Assembly: GCF_000330885.1 (NCBI RefSeq)
Contig: NC_020059.1
Location: 2,407,001 to 2,471,000, forward strand
Source: Rhizobium tropici CIAT 899
GTDB lineage: Bacteria > Pseudomonadota > Alphaproteobacteria > Rhizobiales > Rhizobiaceae
Length of the DNA: 64,000 bases
Direction: 5' to 3'
The position numbers and the translations under genes were made by a program. The notes beneath the pieces are model-generated. The model ran no database searches. It saw nothing but the letters and a program-made list of their open reading frames with translations, and was not told where the DNA came from. Of this stretch, positions 26,342 through 34,363 are shown in pieces; the first letter of the stretch is position 1; every line of letters begins with the position of its first letter.

Positions 26342-26381
26342 TAATATGCCCTATGTTTTACCTCATCGAAGTGAGGGGCAC

Positions 26382-26624
26382 ATGGGCAAACTGGTTCAAA
26401 TCGGAAACATCATCATTCGGGTTTACGCGAACGACCATCTGCCCCCGCACTTCCACATCATCACCCCCGATGGGGATGCATTGGTGGAAATCGCGACACT
26501 GGAAATCCTGCGTGGTAAGCTCGCACGCAAGGCGCAAGACACCGCCCTCGAATGGGCAGCAAAGAACAAGGCAGCTATTGCCGCCGAGTGGAACCGGACC
26601 AATCCCCGCTTTCCAATCGCTTGA
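26382..26624 (+). CDS. DUF4160 protein (possible toxin-antitoxin member)
   Basis: 80 residues with the DUF4160 pattern: IIIRVYANDHLPPHFHIITPDGDALVEI, containing the conserved HxPPHFH (H37-H43 area) followed by LEILRGKLARKA. DUF4160 is regularly paired with DUF2442, as here (gene 15 bp downstream). The pair is often predicted to be a toxin-antitoxin module, not proven. ATG 26382 has GAGGGGCAC. Opposite in strand to the phage late genes, hence an independently expressed cargo gene. Confidence 0.85.
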   Translation: MGKLVQIGNIIIRVYANDHLPPHFHIITPDGDALVEIATLEILRGKLARKAQDTALEWAAKNKAAIAAEWNRTNPRFPIA

Positions 26625-26639
26625 GGAAGGGAAACAGAC

Positions 26640-27119
26640 ATGGACATGCCGCGCATTGAAAGCGTAACGCCAGCCTCAAACATGACGCTGGCAATCAAGT
26701 GGAAGGGTGGTGCTGAATCCTCCGCAAACCTTATCGGCTGGATTGCGACCGGCGGCGAACTGCTCGCCCCCCTCAAGTCTCCCGATGTCTGGAAAACCGC
26801 CGAAGTCACGGACTATGGCGCAACGGTCGAATGGGCCGGCGAAGATTTGGCGATCGATGCCTATCACCTCTTCCAGATCGCCGAAGACCAGCGCGATTTC
26901 AATGCCGAGGATTTGCGGAAATGGCAGGAAGCAATAGGGCTTTCCAATAACGAGGCGGCGGACTTTCTTGGGGTAACGCTCCGGACATGGAAGAACTATC
27001 GCGCGGGCGCTCCAGTTAGCCACGCCGTCAAGATGCTACTGCGCGCCAGCCAACGCGACCCGCTCTTGATGCATGCGCACTATCGCCCGCGCCAGAATGG
27101 CAGGCCGAAAGCTGCCTAG
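26640..27119 (+). CDS. DUF2442 domain protein with C-terminal helix-turn-helix
   Basis: 159 residues: DUF2442 at ~5-80 (PASNMTLAIKWKGGAESSANLIGW) and a DNA-binding helix-turn-helix at ~95-125 (LSNNEAADFLGVTLRTWKNYRAG). The fusion of DUF2442 to a DNA-binding domain suggests it represses its own operon, probably through the palindrome at 26316. Partner of the DUF4160 protein. AGGAAGGGAAACAG precedes ATG 26640. Confidence 0.82.
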   Translation: MDMPRIESVTPASNMTLAIKWKGGAESSANLIGWIATGGELLAPLKSPDVWKTAEVTDYGATVEWAGEDLAIDAYHLFQIAEDQRDFNAEDLRKWQEAIGLSNNEAADFLGVTLRTWKNYRAGAPVSHAVKMLLRASQRDPLLMHAHYRPRQNGRPKAA

Positions 27120-27212
27120 CCGATCGATATGGATCGACGCACTCCCGCCAAGCGCCGGCCGCTTTGCGTCAATTGCGGTCATCAATGAAGCCAGCTAGAG
27201 TACGCCCAGGAG

Positions 27213-27485
27213 TTGAACGATGAAATATTGAGTGACATGCATCAGGCTTTGGACGTTGGTGACTATCTCAACATTGCCATCCTCGCCGGAGGGATGATGT
27301 TGGTTTACATACTCGCAGTGGGGCCAAATCGCTACAAGTCGATCGATGAAATTCCCAAGCGTGTGCTCGTCAGGATAGCCCTCATAGGGCTCCCACTTGT
27401 TGTCGTGCTTATCCTTATTCAGACTAATCACCGTTCAACCCCATGGTTGATGTACACGCCAGTTTCATGGTTGCGTCCCGTGTGA
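27213..27485 (+). CDS. small two-helix membrane protein
   Basis: About 82-90 residues with two membrane helices (LNIAILAGGMMLVYILAVG and VLVRIALIGLPLVVVLILI). The start is uncertain: TTG 27213 directly behind AGGAG, or ATG 27237 with a weak ribosome site. Third rightward gene of the cargo block between the late-control gene and the lysis genes. A role in the lysogen envelope is possible; function unknown. Confidence 0.5.
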   Translation: MNDEILSDMHQALDVGDYLNIAILAGGMMLVYILAVGPNRYKSIDEIPKRVLVRIALIGLPLVVVLILIQTNHRSTPWLMYTPVSWLRPV

Positions 27486-27638
27486 GGCTTTCGGATTTGA
27501 TCCACGTCCGCTTCGGGCCTGGAAGCTATCGTCCCCCCTTCGTTGTTAGGAGGGCGGCGGCGATTAGCGGCGCTTGCCTTTCAGCAGAAGTCTGCCCGCT
27601 CACTTGCCATCCTTCGACATTTATACAATCCTACCGCC

Positions 27639-28088
27639 ATGGCCGACGAAGATATCCAGAATAATATACGCAGCGCCCTGCAATCCATCATTGCAGGCGA
27701 AAAGCAGCGACTCGATACGATGTTTAATAAGTCCGATGATGACAATATTAAGCGGGTGGAAAAGCTTAAGCCGGTGATCGCCGCGCTTGAGGCCATCAAA
27801 GCCGAGATCACCGATTACCCGGAAATCGAGTTTAAAAGCTATGGCTATATGGCGAATGTCGTCATCAACGACAAAGGCGGAAATCACCGTCTGTCGATCA
27901 GCACGACTTACGGCAGCGATGCCAACGAGCATTTTACCGTCGAAGAAAACCAATATTTCAGCTTCGGCGATTTTATCGAAAAATTCCATCAATGTAGGGG
28001 CGAGGACGAAGTTATACGCTTGGTCATGGACGCCATAGGCAAGCATATCGCACTCAAGAAATCACTCGCAGATCGCAAACAGAAATAA
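27639..28088 (+). CDS. hypothetical cytoplasmic protein, 149 aa
   Basis: Acidic N-terminal helices (MADEDIQNNIRSAL, LKPVIAALEAIKAEI) followed by a beta-rich region (YMANVVIN, NHRLSISTTYG). No family recognised, no ribosome site visible. The AT-rich codons differ from the surrounding structural genes, marking it as separately acquired cargo. Fourth and last rightward gene of the block. Confidence 0.6.
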   Translation: MADEDIQNNIRSALQSIIAGEKQRLDTMFNKSDDDNIKRVEKLKPVIAALEAIKAEITDYPEIEFKSYGYMANVVINDKGGNHRLSISTTYGSDANEHFTVEENQYFSFGDFIEKFHQCRGEDEVIRLVMDAIGKHIALKKSLADRKQK

Positions 28089-28274
28089 ACCATCGTCCGT
28101 GGTTAGGGCGGAGTTGCGATCCGAAGAGGCGGTCGGGCTCAGTCAGTCGTGATCCCAACCGCGATAGCGATTCAAGATTCACGCTTACTTGGAATACCGA
28201 AGGAAGGGTTGGTTTGGGCCGTCAAACCAGAAAGGCCGAAAACAGACGTGCCTCGCTTCGTAGCAAGCTCCCGT

Positions 28275-29441
28275 CTAGTTCTCGTCAATCCGTCCGAAGC
28301 GAGGCGTGAGAAAGACCGAAGGCGTGGCAGGCGTGCCCGGCGCGCTACTCGGCGCAACCTTCCCGGCCGCATCGGCGGCTTCGGGCGGCTCGGCACCTTC
28401 GCGCCTGCCGGCTCCCTCGTCTTCAGTCGCCGACTTCCCGTCGTAAAGCCGGCCGGAAACGTCAACCTCGAAGCCGGTCGTCTTCGTGTACTTGGAACGT
28501 GCCGTTTTGATGATGTAAGGCACGCCATCAAGCCCAGGGCGAACGTCTGCAAAGAGCAGCGGCAAGCCCGCCTCTATCGCCGCATCGCCCAGTACCGTTA
28601 CCGAAACACTACCCTCCCCGCGCGCAAGCTCCTTTGCCTTGGCGCGCGCCGCCTTGTCCGCTTCTGCCGGCGACGAAAAGGCATCGGGAATGCGGTAGAC
28701 GCTATCGCCATCCGCATCCGCGTCCGCCTCTATTTCCACCCGCTGCGCCTTATCGGCATCCTGATAGTAAGAGACGACCTTGCTGTATTTCGTGCGGTCA
28801 TTGATATCGACTTTCAGCGTGCCGGTTTTGATGACCGCAGGCGTCAGGATGATAGAGCCGAGGGAAGCGCCGGAAACCGAGAGGCCGGAGCCGCGACGCG
28901 CAAACAATAGCCGCCGCTGCTTGACGGCAAACAGGGCGTTATGCCGGTCTGCCAGCCGCCGCAAGAAGTGGATGTTCGTTTCGTCCTGCTGGCCTATCCA
29001 CTCGTAACGATGCTCGGCAAGATCGGGATCAACGGCAGGCGTCAATCCGCTCTCGCTGGCAATCTGCGCGATCAGGTCGCCAAGGGTGGCTTTATCCCAT
29101 GCCCGTTCCTGCCGTTCTTTCAGCTTGCCGCTGCGCAAGTCCGCTGCCTTGCCGGAAATCGACATCTTATACGGTAGGCAATCGAGGCTGATCTTGTCGG
29201 CCGTGAATTGCCCTTTGAGAACGAGGTTGCTGCCGTAACCCATCTTGACCGAGATGAGCGCGCCCTTGCGCGGGAGCGCGAGATAGCTCGGAGGGCCGTC
29301 GTTTAGCTCGATATCGACCGTATCGGACTTCAAGCCCTCTTCATCCGTCACGGTGACGGACATCAGCCGTTCATAGAATGCGCCGGCAACCGGCACGCCA
29401 TCGACGGTAATTTCAACGCGAGGCTTCATATTCAATCCCAT
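28275..29441 (-). CDS. tail protein D (late control protein D), baseplate hub
   Basis: 388 residues, homologous in position and pattern to P2 gpD: N-terminal EITVDGVPVAGAFYERLMSVTVTDEEG, central YEWIGQQDETNIHFLRRLADRHN (the GLTP-type hub motif), then VSYYQDADKAQRVE. gpD forms the hub into which the spike fits. Starts 10 bp inside the X gene; ATG at 29429 is an alternative. The last ~60 residues are a Pro/Ala-rich extension not seen in P2. Confidence 0.9.
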   Translation of the reverse strand: MGLNMKPRVEITVDGVPVAGAFYERLMSVTVTDEEGLKSDTVDIELNDGPPSYLALPRKGALISVKMGYGSNLVLKGQFTADKISLDCLPYKMSISGKAADLRSGKLKERQERAWDKATLGDLIAQIASESGLTPAVDPDLAEHRYEWIGQQDETNIHFLRRLADRHNALFAVKQRRLLFARRGSGLSVSGASLGSIILTPAVIKTGTLKVDINDRTKYSKVVSYYQDADKAQRVEIEADADADGDSVYRIPDAFSSPAEADKAARAKAKELARGEGSVSVTVLGDAAIEAGLPLLFADVRPGLDGVPYIIKTARSKYTKTTGFEVDVSGRLYDGKSATEDEGAGRREGAEPPEAADAAGKVAPSSAPGTPATPSVFLTPRFGRIDEN

Positions 29442-29644
29442 AAGCTAATCAGCCGCCGCTCTGCGCTAACGCTTGGCATGTCCGGCATAATGATTTGAGT
29501 ACCGAGGGGGAGGATCGGGCCAAGACTGGAAAGGCCCGGATTGGCGGAAAGTACCGCCTCGACAACCGCCGTCGTCCGCCCATAGTGAGAGAGGCAAGCG
29601 AGATCGACCGTCTCGCCTTGCCGCGTCGTGTAAATCCTTGCCAT
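29432..29644 (-). CDS. tail protein X (LysM-like)
   Basis: 70 residues with the short LysM-like fold of P2 gpX: YTTRQGETVDLACLSHYGRTT and VLSANPGLSSLGPILPLGTQIIMP. Small tail protein between U and D, matching P2 order. Starts 4 bp after the U stop. Confidence 0.9.
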   Translation of the reverse strand: MARIYTTRQGETVDLACLSHYGRTTAVVEAVLSANPGLSSLGPILPLGTQIIMPDMPSVSAERRLISLWD

Positions 29645-29648
29645 GCGA

Positions 29649-30113
29649 TCACCTGAATAGCTCAGAAAGTAGGGAGCTTGCGCGGTCCACGATGCCGCCG
29701 GCACTTGCCGCAGCGTCCGACTGGATGCGCTTGAGCGAAATGACATAGGCATTCCGTCGCGGCATCCCTTTGGCATCGTGATAGGTCTGATCTTCCTCAA
29801 CTGATTGGACCGTGAACATGCCCCGAATGACGCCTTCCATGGCGTCACCACTGACCAGCATCATTTCCGTTCCCGCCAACTGTGCCGCTATGATGCCGTC
29901 GAGTTGCGATTGCCCGCCAAATTCCTCCGGAAACAAGACGCCTTGAATCGTCACCTCGTCCGACGTTGGCCCTGTCCATTGCTGCGGATTGAGGTCCTGC
30001 CCCACGGATATCTCCACCCAAGGCGTATTAACCTTGCGCTTGATATTCTGATAGCCGAAGCCCAACGCCTCGAAGGCGTAGCCTCCGAGCATCATCGATG
30101 TTACACCCGTCAT
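29649..30113 (-). CDS. tail protein U
   Basis: 154 residues: ALGFGYQNIKRKVNTPWVEISV and WTGPTSDEVTIQGVLFPEEFGG are typical of P2 gpU, a tail-tip/tube-end component. AGGTGGAAA precedes ATG 30113. Followed directly by X and D as in P2. Confidence 0.9.
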   Translation of the reverse strand: MTGVTSMMLGGYAFEALGFGYQNIKRKVNTPWVEISVGQDLNPQQWTGPTSDEVTIQGVLFPEEFGGQSQLDGIIAAQLAGTEMMLVSGDAMEGVIRGMFTVQSVEEDQTYHDAKGMPRRNAYVISLKRIQSDAAASAGGIVDRASSLLSELFR

Positions 30114-30432
30114 TTTCCACCTGAAATTGAACTGTTATAGATCGCCGATATCAAAGGGTGCGTCGATTGAAAAGAAGCTGAAAAGCGCATGCACCTGACG
30201 AATGGCGACGGGCCGGCAAAGAATGCACCAATTCCTTAGCTAAAACTAATCGAGATTATCTAACTAAAGCAGGTTCTAAAGGCCGCAGCACTTATCGAAT
30301 GCACCGATACTATCGTATTCGCATACGGCGTGAAAATGCCGATAAACATCTCGAACCGCTAACAGTGGTGCGGGTTTTCTATGAAGGAAAATCTACACGA
30401 ATTTCGCTGTTCAACGGTGGGAATGTATTCGG
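30114..30432. other. gap in the tail operon
   Basis: About 320 bases between the U gene and the membrane cargo gene with no gene I can support. AT content is raised. It could hold the promoter of U-X-D or a terminator of the cargo gene, but no clear hairpin was found. Confidence 0.3.
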
Positions 30433-31047
30433 TCAGATGGAAGCGCCATCATCTTGCGCTGATGTATTTTCTACCATTTCGGATTTCTTTCCTTCGGTGA
30501 GGCCGTTTGTGGCAGCTTCAACCTGCAAACCCAGCAGACGGTCTTGTTTTCGTTGGTGAAGCAAATACCATGAGCCAAGACCTATCAACAAAATTACTCC
30601 GCCACAAATTAGGTTGATGCGCGCTACCAATAGGTCTTGTTCACTACGCTTTAGCACTCGATCAAATGCAAAACCTTGCTGCTTCGCTGCGATCTTTGCC
30701 TTATATGCATCCTCGCGCTTAGCAACGGCCTTTTCATACTCAGAATTAAGGGCGGCAAAAGCATCTATTGCGCGCTGAGCCGCCGCTACGTTGCTAGCAT
30801 TTTCCGGCTTGAGCGCCTCTTGAATAAGCGTGGATGTCTCATTGAGCTTCTTTTCTAAACTGTCACCTTGCTGCTCGACATTCGTGACGGCAACGTCATA
30901 TTGCCCAGTTGCTTCGTTATATCGGATTAATGCCTGATCCAGCCGGTCGGAATTATCACGTATTAGCCAAAGACAAAATACGATAATCACGATGCCACCT
31001 AGGGTCATAAACTTATAGAGATTGTCCGTGGGCAATTGAGGAATCAT
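30433..31047 (-). CDS. membrane-anchored coiled-coil cargo protein
   Basis: 204 residues: membrane helix ~15-31 (MTLGGIVIIVFCLWLI), a ~110-residue charged coiled coil (QLDQALIRYNEATGQYDVAV-like, LNSEYEKAVAKREDAYKAKI), a second helix ~160-180 (LICGGVILLIGLGSWYLL), then an acidic tail. It interrupts the T-U-X-D order and its codons are more AT-rich, so it is a moron, perhaps for superinfection exclusion. GGAGGTTGCG precedes ATG 31047. Confidence 0.7.
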   Translation of the reverse strand: MIPQLPTDNLYKFMTLGGIVIIVFCLWLIRDNSDRLDQALIRYNEATGQYDVAVTNVEQQGDSLEKKLNETSTLIQEALKPENASNVAAAQRAIDAFAALNSEYEKAVAKREDAYKAKIAAKQQGFAFDRVLKRSEQDLLVARINLICGGVILLIGLGSWYLLHQRKQDRLLGLQVEAATNGLTEGKKSEMVENTSAQDDGASI

Positions 31048-31190
31048 CGCAACCTCCAGCTGGTACAGCAGTGAGCTCAAATGCTCGGCGCTACGCAATA
31101 GTTGATAAACGGCGTCCACTGGAATCGATGCTTTGAAATTCGCGACAATAAGTATTCGCCCACGACCTGTCGTGGCAATTGATCCCAAGC

Positions 31191-33359
31191 TTAGTCGCTA
31201 AATTGGGTGTCGGTCGCGTTTCTGACCGCCGTCCCGAGCTGGCTGATGACTGCATTTGCCGCCGCCTGCGGGTCAGAAGCTCCCGTGATGGAGATCGGCG
31301 CATGAACCGTCACGTTCGGGGGTTGCTGATTCACAACGCGGACATCTTGCGTCCCGCTCGGCCTAACCATCTCAGCAATGGATGACGCATCGATACGGGC
31401 GGTTATCAAGCCAAGATCATCCGCTGTCTTTCCGGGCGAGGTTTCCGTGGTCGATCCACCGAAGCCGGCGGCGCGCGCTGCACGGGCACTATCCATCGCA
31501 GATTGCGCATAGACACCGGCCGAAGTCGGGCTATTGTCCGACGTGACGAAGGACTTCAAATACGACCCGATGGCATGCACCGCGTCCTCCGGACCCGGCA
31601 ACCAAGCTTTTCCCTGCTTGTAAAGCGTATCGCCAGTATAGCTTTGCTGTCCGAATTCCAAAGCGCCCGCTCCCGCCATCCCATAAATGCCAAGGCGCGC
31701 AAATCCCTTGAGCATGGCCGACCAACCCGCAAACAGGCCCGTGGCCGCGCCGCCCGCCGCCGCCCCGGTTGCTGCTGTCGCGGCAACGCCTCCGGCTGTT
31801 GCGGTTCCACCACCGACAAGTGCGGCAATAGCACCGATGGTTTTGAGGGCACCGACGAGAGTGCTCGCCCCGGATAACAGAAACATCGCGCTCGCGAGTT
31901 TACGAACCGTACCGGCGAGGAAGGCGATGCCAGCGCCCCACATAGCGAGCTTGAGACCATAGCCCGACATCTGGCCGAGGAACTGCGCGATAGGGTTTTC
32001 GCGAATTGCGTTCGTCAGCTCGCGAACGGATGCGCCCCATTCCCTCGCCTTCATGAACAAGCGGCCAAGGTTTTCGCCCGCGTTCGGATCGACCTTGCCA
32101 AGCATCAGGTCGCTAATGTCGTTGACCATTTCGCGAATGCCGCCATCATAGCCAAAGCCTTGCGCGAACCCCTTCGCGCCGACCTTGATCTGATCGAAGA
32201 TCGTCGCCCGGCTACCGAGAGTATCTAAGACTTCGCTGATCGCCTGCGCGCCTTCGCGGATGGAAGGCAACATGCTGTTGCCCACTTCCCAAAAGATGTT
32301 GGATACTTTGTTGCCCAAAAGCTCGAGCGCGTTGCCCGTAGTGCTGGCACGCTGCTTATACTCGTTCAGGGCGGAGCCGGCATACTTTGTTCGGTCGCTC
32401 ACGCTTGCAAGCGCATCGTCCAGAAGCTTCACATTGCCGAGCAGCGGAATGAATGCCTTGGCCTCATCACCGAAGAAATCGGAGACGATTGATATCTGTT
32501 GATCCTTCGGAGCCTTGGCGATGGCGGCGAGAACCTTTTTCAGAGCTGCCGGCGCATCCTTCTGCATTTCCTTGGCGATCTTCGGCAGGTCGAGACCAAG
32601 CCTTGCAGCCACTTCACGCTGACTCTTTTTCGCGGAAGCGCCGCGCGTCAAAGCCTTCGTGACGTTCTGCATGGCGGTCGCGGCAACTTCCGGTTCCGCG
32701 CCGGCCGCAATCATGGCGCTGCCGATGCCGGCAACCTGCTCTTTGGTGAAACCGGCAATCTTACCGAGGGCACCGACACGCAGCATGAAGTCCGTAATTT
32801 CCGACGCCTTGCTCGCCATGTTGTTGGACAAGTGGTTCATGACATCGGCAAGGTCCCCGGTCTCGGCAACCGTCAAGCCGAACTGCGTCTTCAGTTTAGC
32901 TAGGCTGGAACCTGCCTTCTCGGCCGTGATGTCGAAGGCGATACCGACGCGTGACGCCATTTCGGCAAAGCCCTGCAATTCTTCCGTCGCGATGCCGGAT
33001 TCTCCGGCGGCAGCGAAGAGAGCAGCGATGTTGTTTGCGGACATCGGGATTTCGCCCGACATGCGCCTGATGTTGCGGCGCATGTTCTCGAACTGCTCCT
33101 CCGTCGCTTCGACAACCTTTTTAACATCGGCAAAAGCAGACTCGAATTTGATTGCGCTTCCCGCCGTGGCGCTCAAGCCCTCCCTCACTCCAAGATAACC
33201 AGCTCCCAAGGCCATAGCCTGCCCGATCATCCCACGCATAGGAGCGAACGCCGTCATCTGTTGGGAGCGCAATCCGTCCAGCGCCCGCGTGATGTGCTTG
33301 GCGCGAGCAGTAACATCGTCAAGCAATGAAACGCGCAGGGTGCTTTGCTGTGTGGTCAT
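31191..33359 (-). CDS. tail tape-measure protein T
   Basis: 722 residues. Sets tail length while tube polymerises. The N-terminal TP901-type core is clear (KVVEATEEQFENMRRNIRRMSGEI, AALFAAAGESGIATEELQGFAEMASRVGIAFD). A hydrophobic stretch at ~455-560 (LAMWGAGIAFLAGTVRKLAS, then Ala/Gly-rich) is the usual membrane-penetrating part. ATG 33359 overlaps the E' stop (CTATGA) and has AAGGAACC upstream. Confidence 0.94.
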   Translation of the reverse strand: MTTQQSTLRVSLLDDVTARAKHITRALDGLRSQQMTAFAPMRGMIGQAMALGAGYLGVREGLSATAGSAIKFESAFADVKKVVEATEEQFENMRRNIRRMSGEIPMSANNIAALFAAAGESGIATEELQGFAEMASRVGIAFDITAEKAGSSLAKLKTQFGLTVAETGDLADVMNHLSNNMASKASEITDFMLRVGALGKIAGFTKEQVAGIGSAMIAAGAEPEVAATAMQNVTKALTRGASAKKSQREVAARLGLDLPKIAKEMQKDAPAALKKVLAAIAKAPKDQQISIVSDFFGDEAKAFIPLLGNVKLLDDALASVSDRTKYAGSALNEYKQRASTTGNALELLGNKVSNIFWEVGNSMLPSIREGAQAISEVLDTLGSRATIFDQIKVGAKGFAQGFGYDGGIREMVNDISDLMLGKVDPNAGENLGRLFMKAREWGASVRELTNAIRENPIAQFLGQMSGYGLKLAMWGAGIAFLAGTVRKLASAMFLLSGASTLVGALKTIGAIAALVGGGTATAGGVAATAATGAAAGGAATGLFAGWSAMLKGFARLGIYGMAGAGALEFGQQSYTGDTLYKQGKAWLPGPEDAVHAIGSYLKSFVTSDNSPTSAGVYAQSAMDSARAARAAGFGGSTTETSPGKTADDLGLITARIDASSIAEMVRPSGTQDVRVVNQQPPNVTVHAPISITGASDPQAAANAVISQLGTAVRNATDTQFSD

Positions 33360-33756
33360 AGCGGTTCCTTCAGCGCGTCCCTCAGGCTTCGCGCTGTCTC
33401 AAAGTAGGCCAATAGCTTTTCAGGGCGCCACCGCTCGATGACGTCGAGCGATGTGTGCGTGTAACGGGCAACGAAGACGGCAACTATTCGCCAGTCGTGT
33501 TCTTGCCTTCGTTTCCCAAGAGGTCCTTGGTTTTGGCAAGGATGATACTGAAATCCTTAGCCTTGATCTTTTTGAATGCGGGCAGCGGAGTATCGGAGAT
33601 CGAAGCCAGCACCGCGACGTTGCCGGAAAACTCGCCTTTGACATGATCTGCCGCCATGAAGTCGCCAACTTCGGCTTCACGGAACGTCAACTCGGTAATG
33701 GTCAGCTCGCCATGCTTTACGGGCGAAAGAAGGGTATGGGTGACAACTTCGGTCAT
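33356..33756 (-). CDS. tail chaperone E+E' made by -1 frameshift
   Basis: After AAC of the in-frame heptamer G GGA AAC (33517-33511) a -1 slip continues in an open frame for 52 codons, through IERWRPEKLLAYFETARSLRDAL, to TGA at 33358-33356, overlapping the tape-measure ATG. No start codon context is present for E' alone. The arrangement matches P2 E/E' and lambda G/GT; the slippery heptamer differs from P2's T TTT TTG. Slippage itself is inferred. Confidence 0.8.
33484..33756 (-). CDS. tail assembly chaperone E
   Basis: 90 residues. Acidic/helical tail chaperone in the position of P2 gpE between tube and tape measure (ELTFREAEVGDFMAADHV, FKKIKAKDFSIILAKTKDLL). A GGGAAAC slippery heptamer lies in its 3' part (33511-33517), allowing extension into the -1 frame as E+E'. 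Such chaperones bind the tape measure and are absent from the virion. Confidence 0.88.
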   Translation of the reverse strand: MTEVVTHTLLSPVKHGELTITELTFREAEVGDFMAADHVKGEFSGNVAVLASISDTPLPAFKKIKAKDFSIILAKTKDLLGNEGKNTTGE

Positions 33757-33774
33757 GATAGCCTCGATAAAAAT

Positions 33775-33793
33775 GGCCCGCGCGAAGCGGGCC
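33775..33793 (-). terminator. hairpin with T-run after the tail tube gene
   Basis: GGCCCGC and GCGGGCC pair around a five-base loop, followed on the minus strand by ATTTTTAT. It lies between the tube gene and chaperone E, where partial termination would lower expression of the chaperones relative to the abundant tube and sheath proteins. Confidence 0.65.
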
Positions 33794-33835
33794 GGATTGA
33801 ATGGAATGATTTGAATGAGAGAATGTCGCTAGCTG

Positions 33836-34348
33836 CTAGAGCAGCAGGGCGTTGCGGATGTCGCCATACTGCGAGACACCGCCGACCCTGAAATCAAAGT
33901 CGTCCATCTCGTAGATTTCTTCGCCGTCGATTTCGAGCTTGTAGTAGTTCACGTCAACGGCATAGTCGTTCTCGGCAAGGTCGCCGGTTTTCCATGTGCC
34001 ATGATCGGGCTTGTACATCTTGCCGCGAATGGTCAGCACGGCGCTATGCGTCGTGCCGTCTTCATCGACATGCGCTCCGGTAATCATGAATGGCGTATCG
34101 ACGCCCGGCTTTAGGCCGAAGAGCTTCAAGATCTGCGGGTCGAGACCCGGCATCTTGAACTTAAACTCCGGAGCCTCGTAGCCGAGATGGACCTTGCGGG
34201 CCTTGATCATACCGGCATTGCGCACGTCTTCGCGTTTGGCTTCCGGCACGGGCACGGTGATATCGCCGATCTGCCCGAGCTTGCTCGTACGGTCGGCCCA
34301 CATCATGCAGTCGCGCAGGATGCGGCTAGGTAGGGTCTTTTCTGCCAT
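33836..34348 (-). CDS. major tail tube protein FII
   Basis: 170 residues of P2 FII type: LPSRILRDCMMWADRTSKLGQIGDI at the start, MKARKVHLGYEAPEFKF-like strand later and FKMPGLDPQILKLFGL. Forms the inner tube of the contractile tail. Starts 15 bp after the sheath stop. Confidence 0.93.
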   Translation of the reverse strand: MAEKTLPSRILRDCMMWADRTSKLGQIGDITVPVPEAKREDVRNAGMIKARKVHLGYEAPEFKFKMPGLDPQILKLFGLKPGVDTPFMITGAHVDEDGTTHSAVLTIRGKMYKPDHGTWKTGDLAENDYAVDVNYYKLEIDGEEIYEMDDFDFRVGGVSQYGDIRNALLL

Positions 34349-34363
34349 GTCGGGCTTTCCTTA

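Noticed and set aside
27195..27431. Leftward 78-codon frame opposite the two-helix membrane protein
   Set aside because: The plus-strand frame has two clear membrane helices and a plausible start; the minus frame has no recognisable pattern or ribosome site.
30299..30559. Rightward 86-codon frame between gene U and the membrane cargo gene
   Set aside because: Its second half lies antisense to the cargo gene and it has no ribosome site; low-complexity Ser/Arg-rich end suggests chance.
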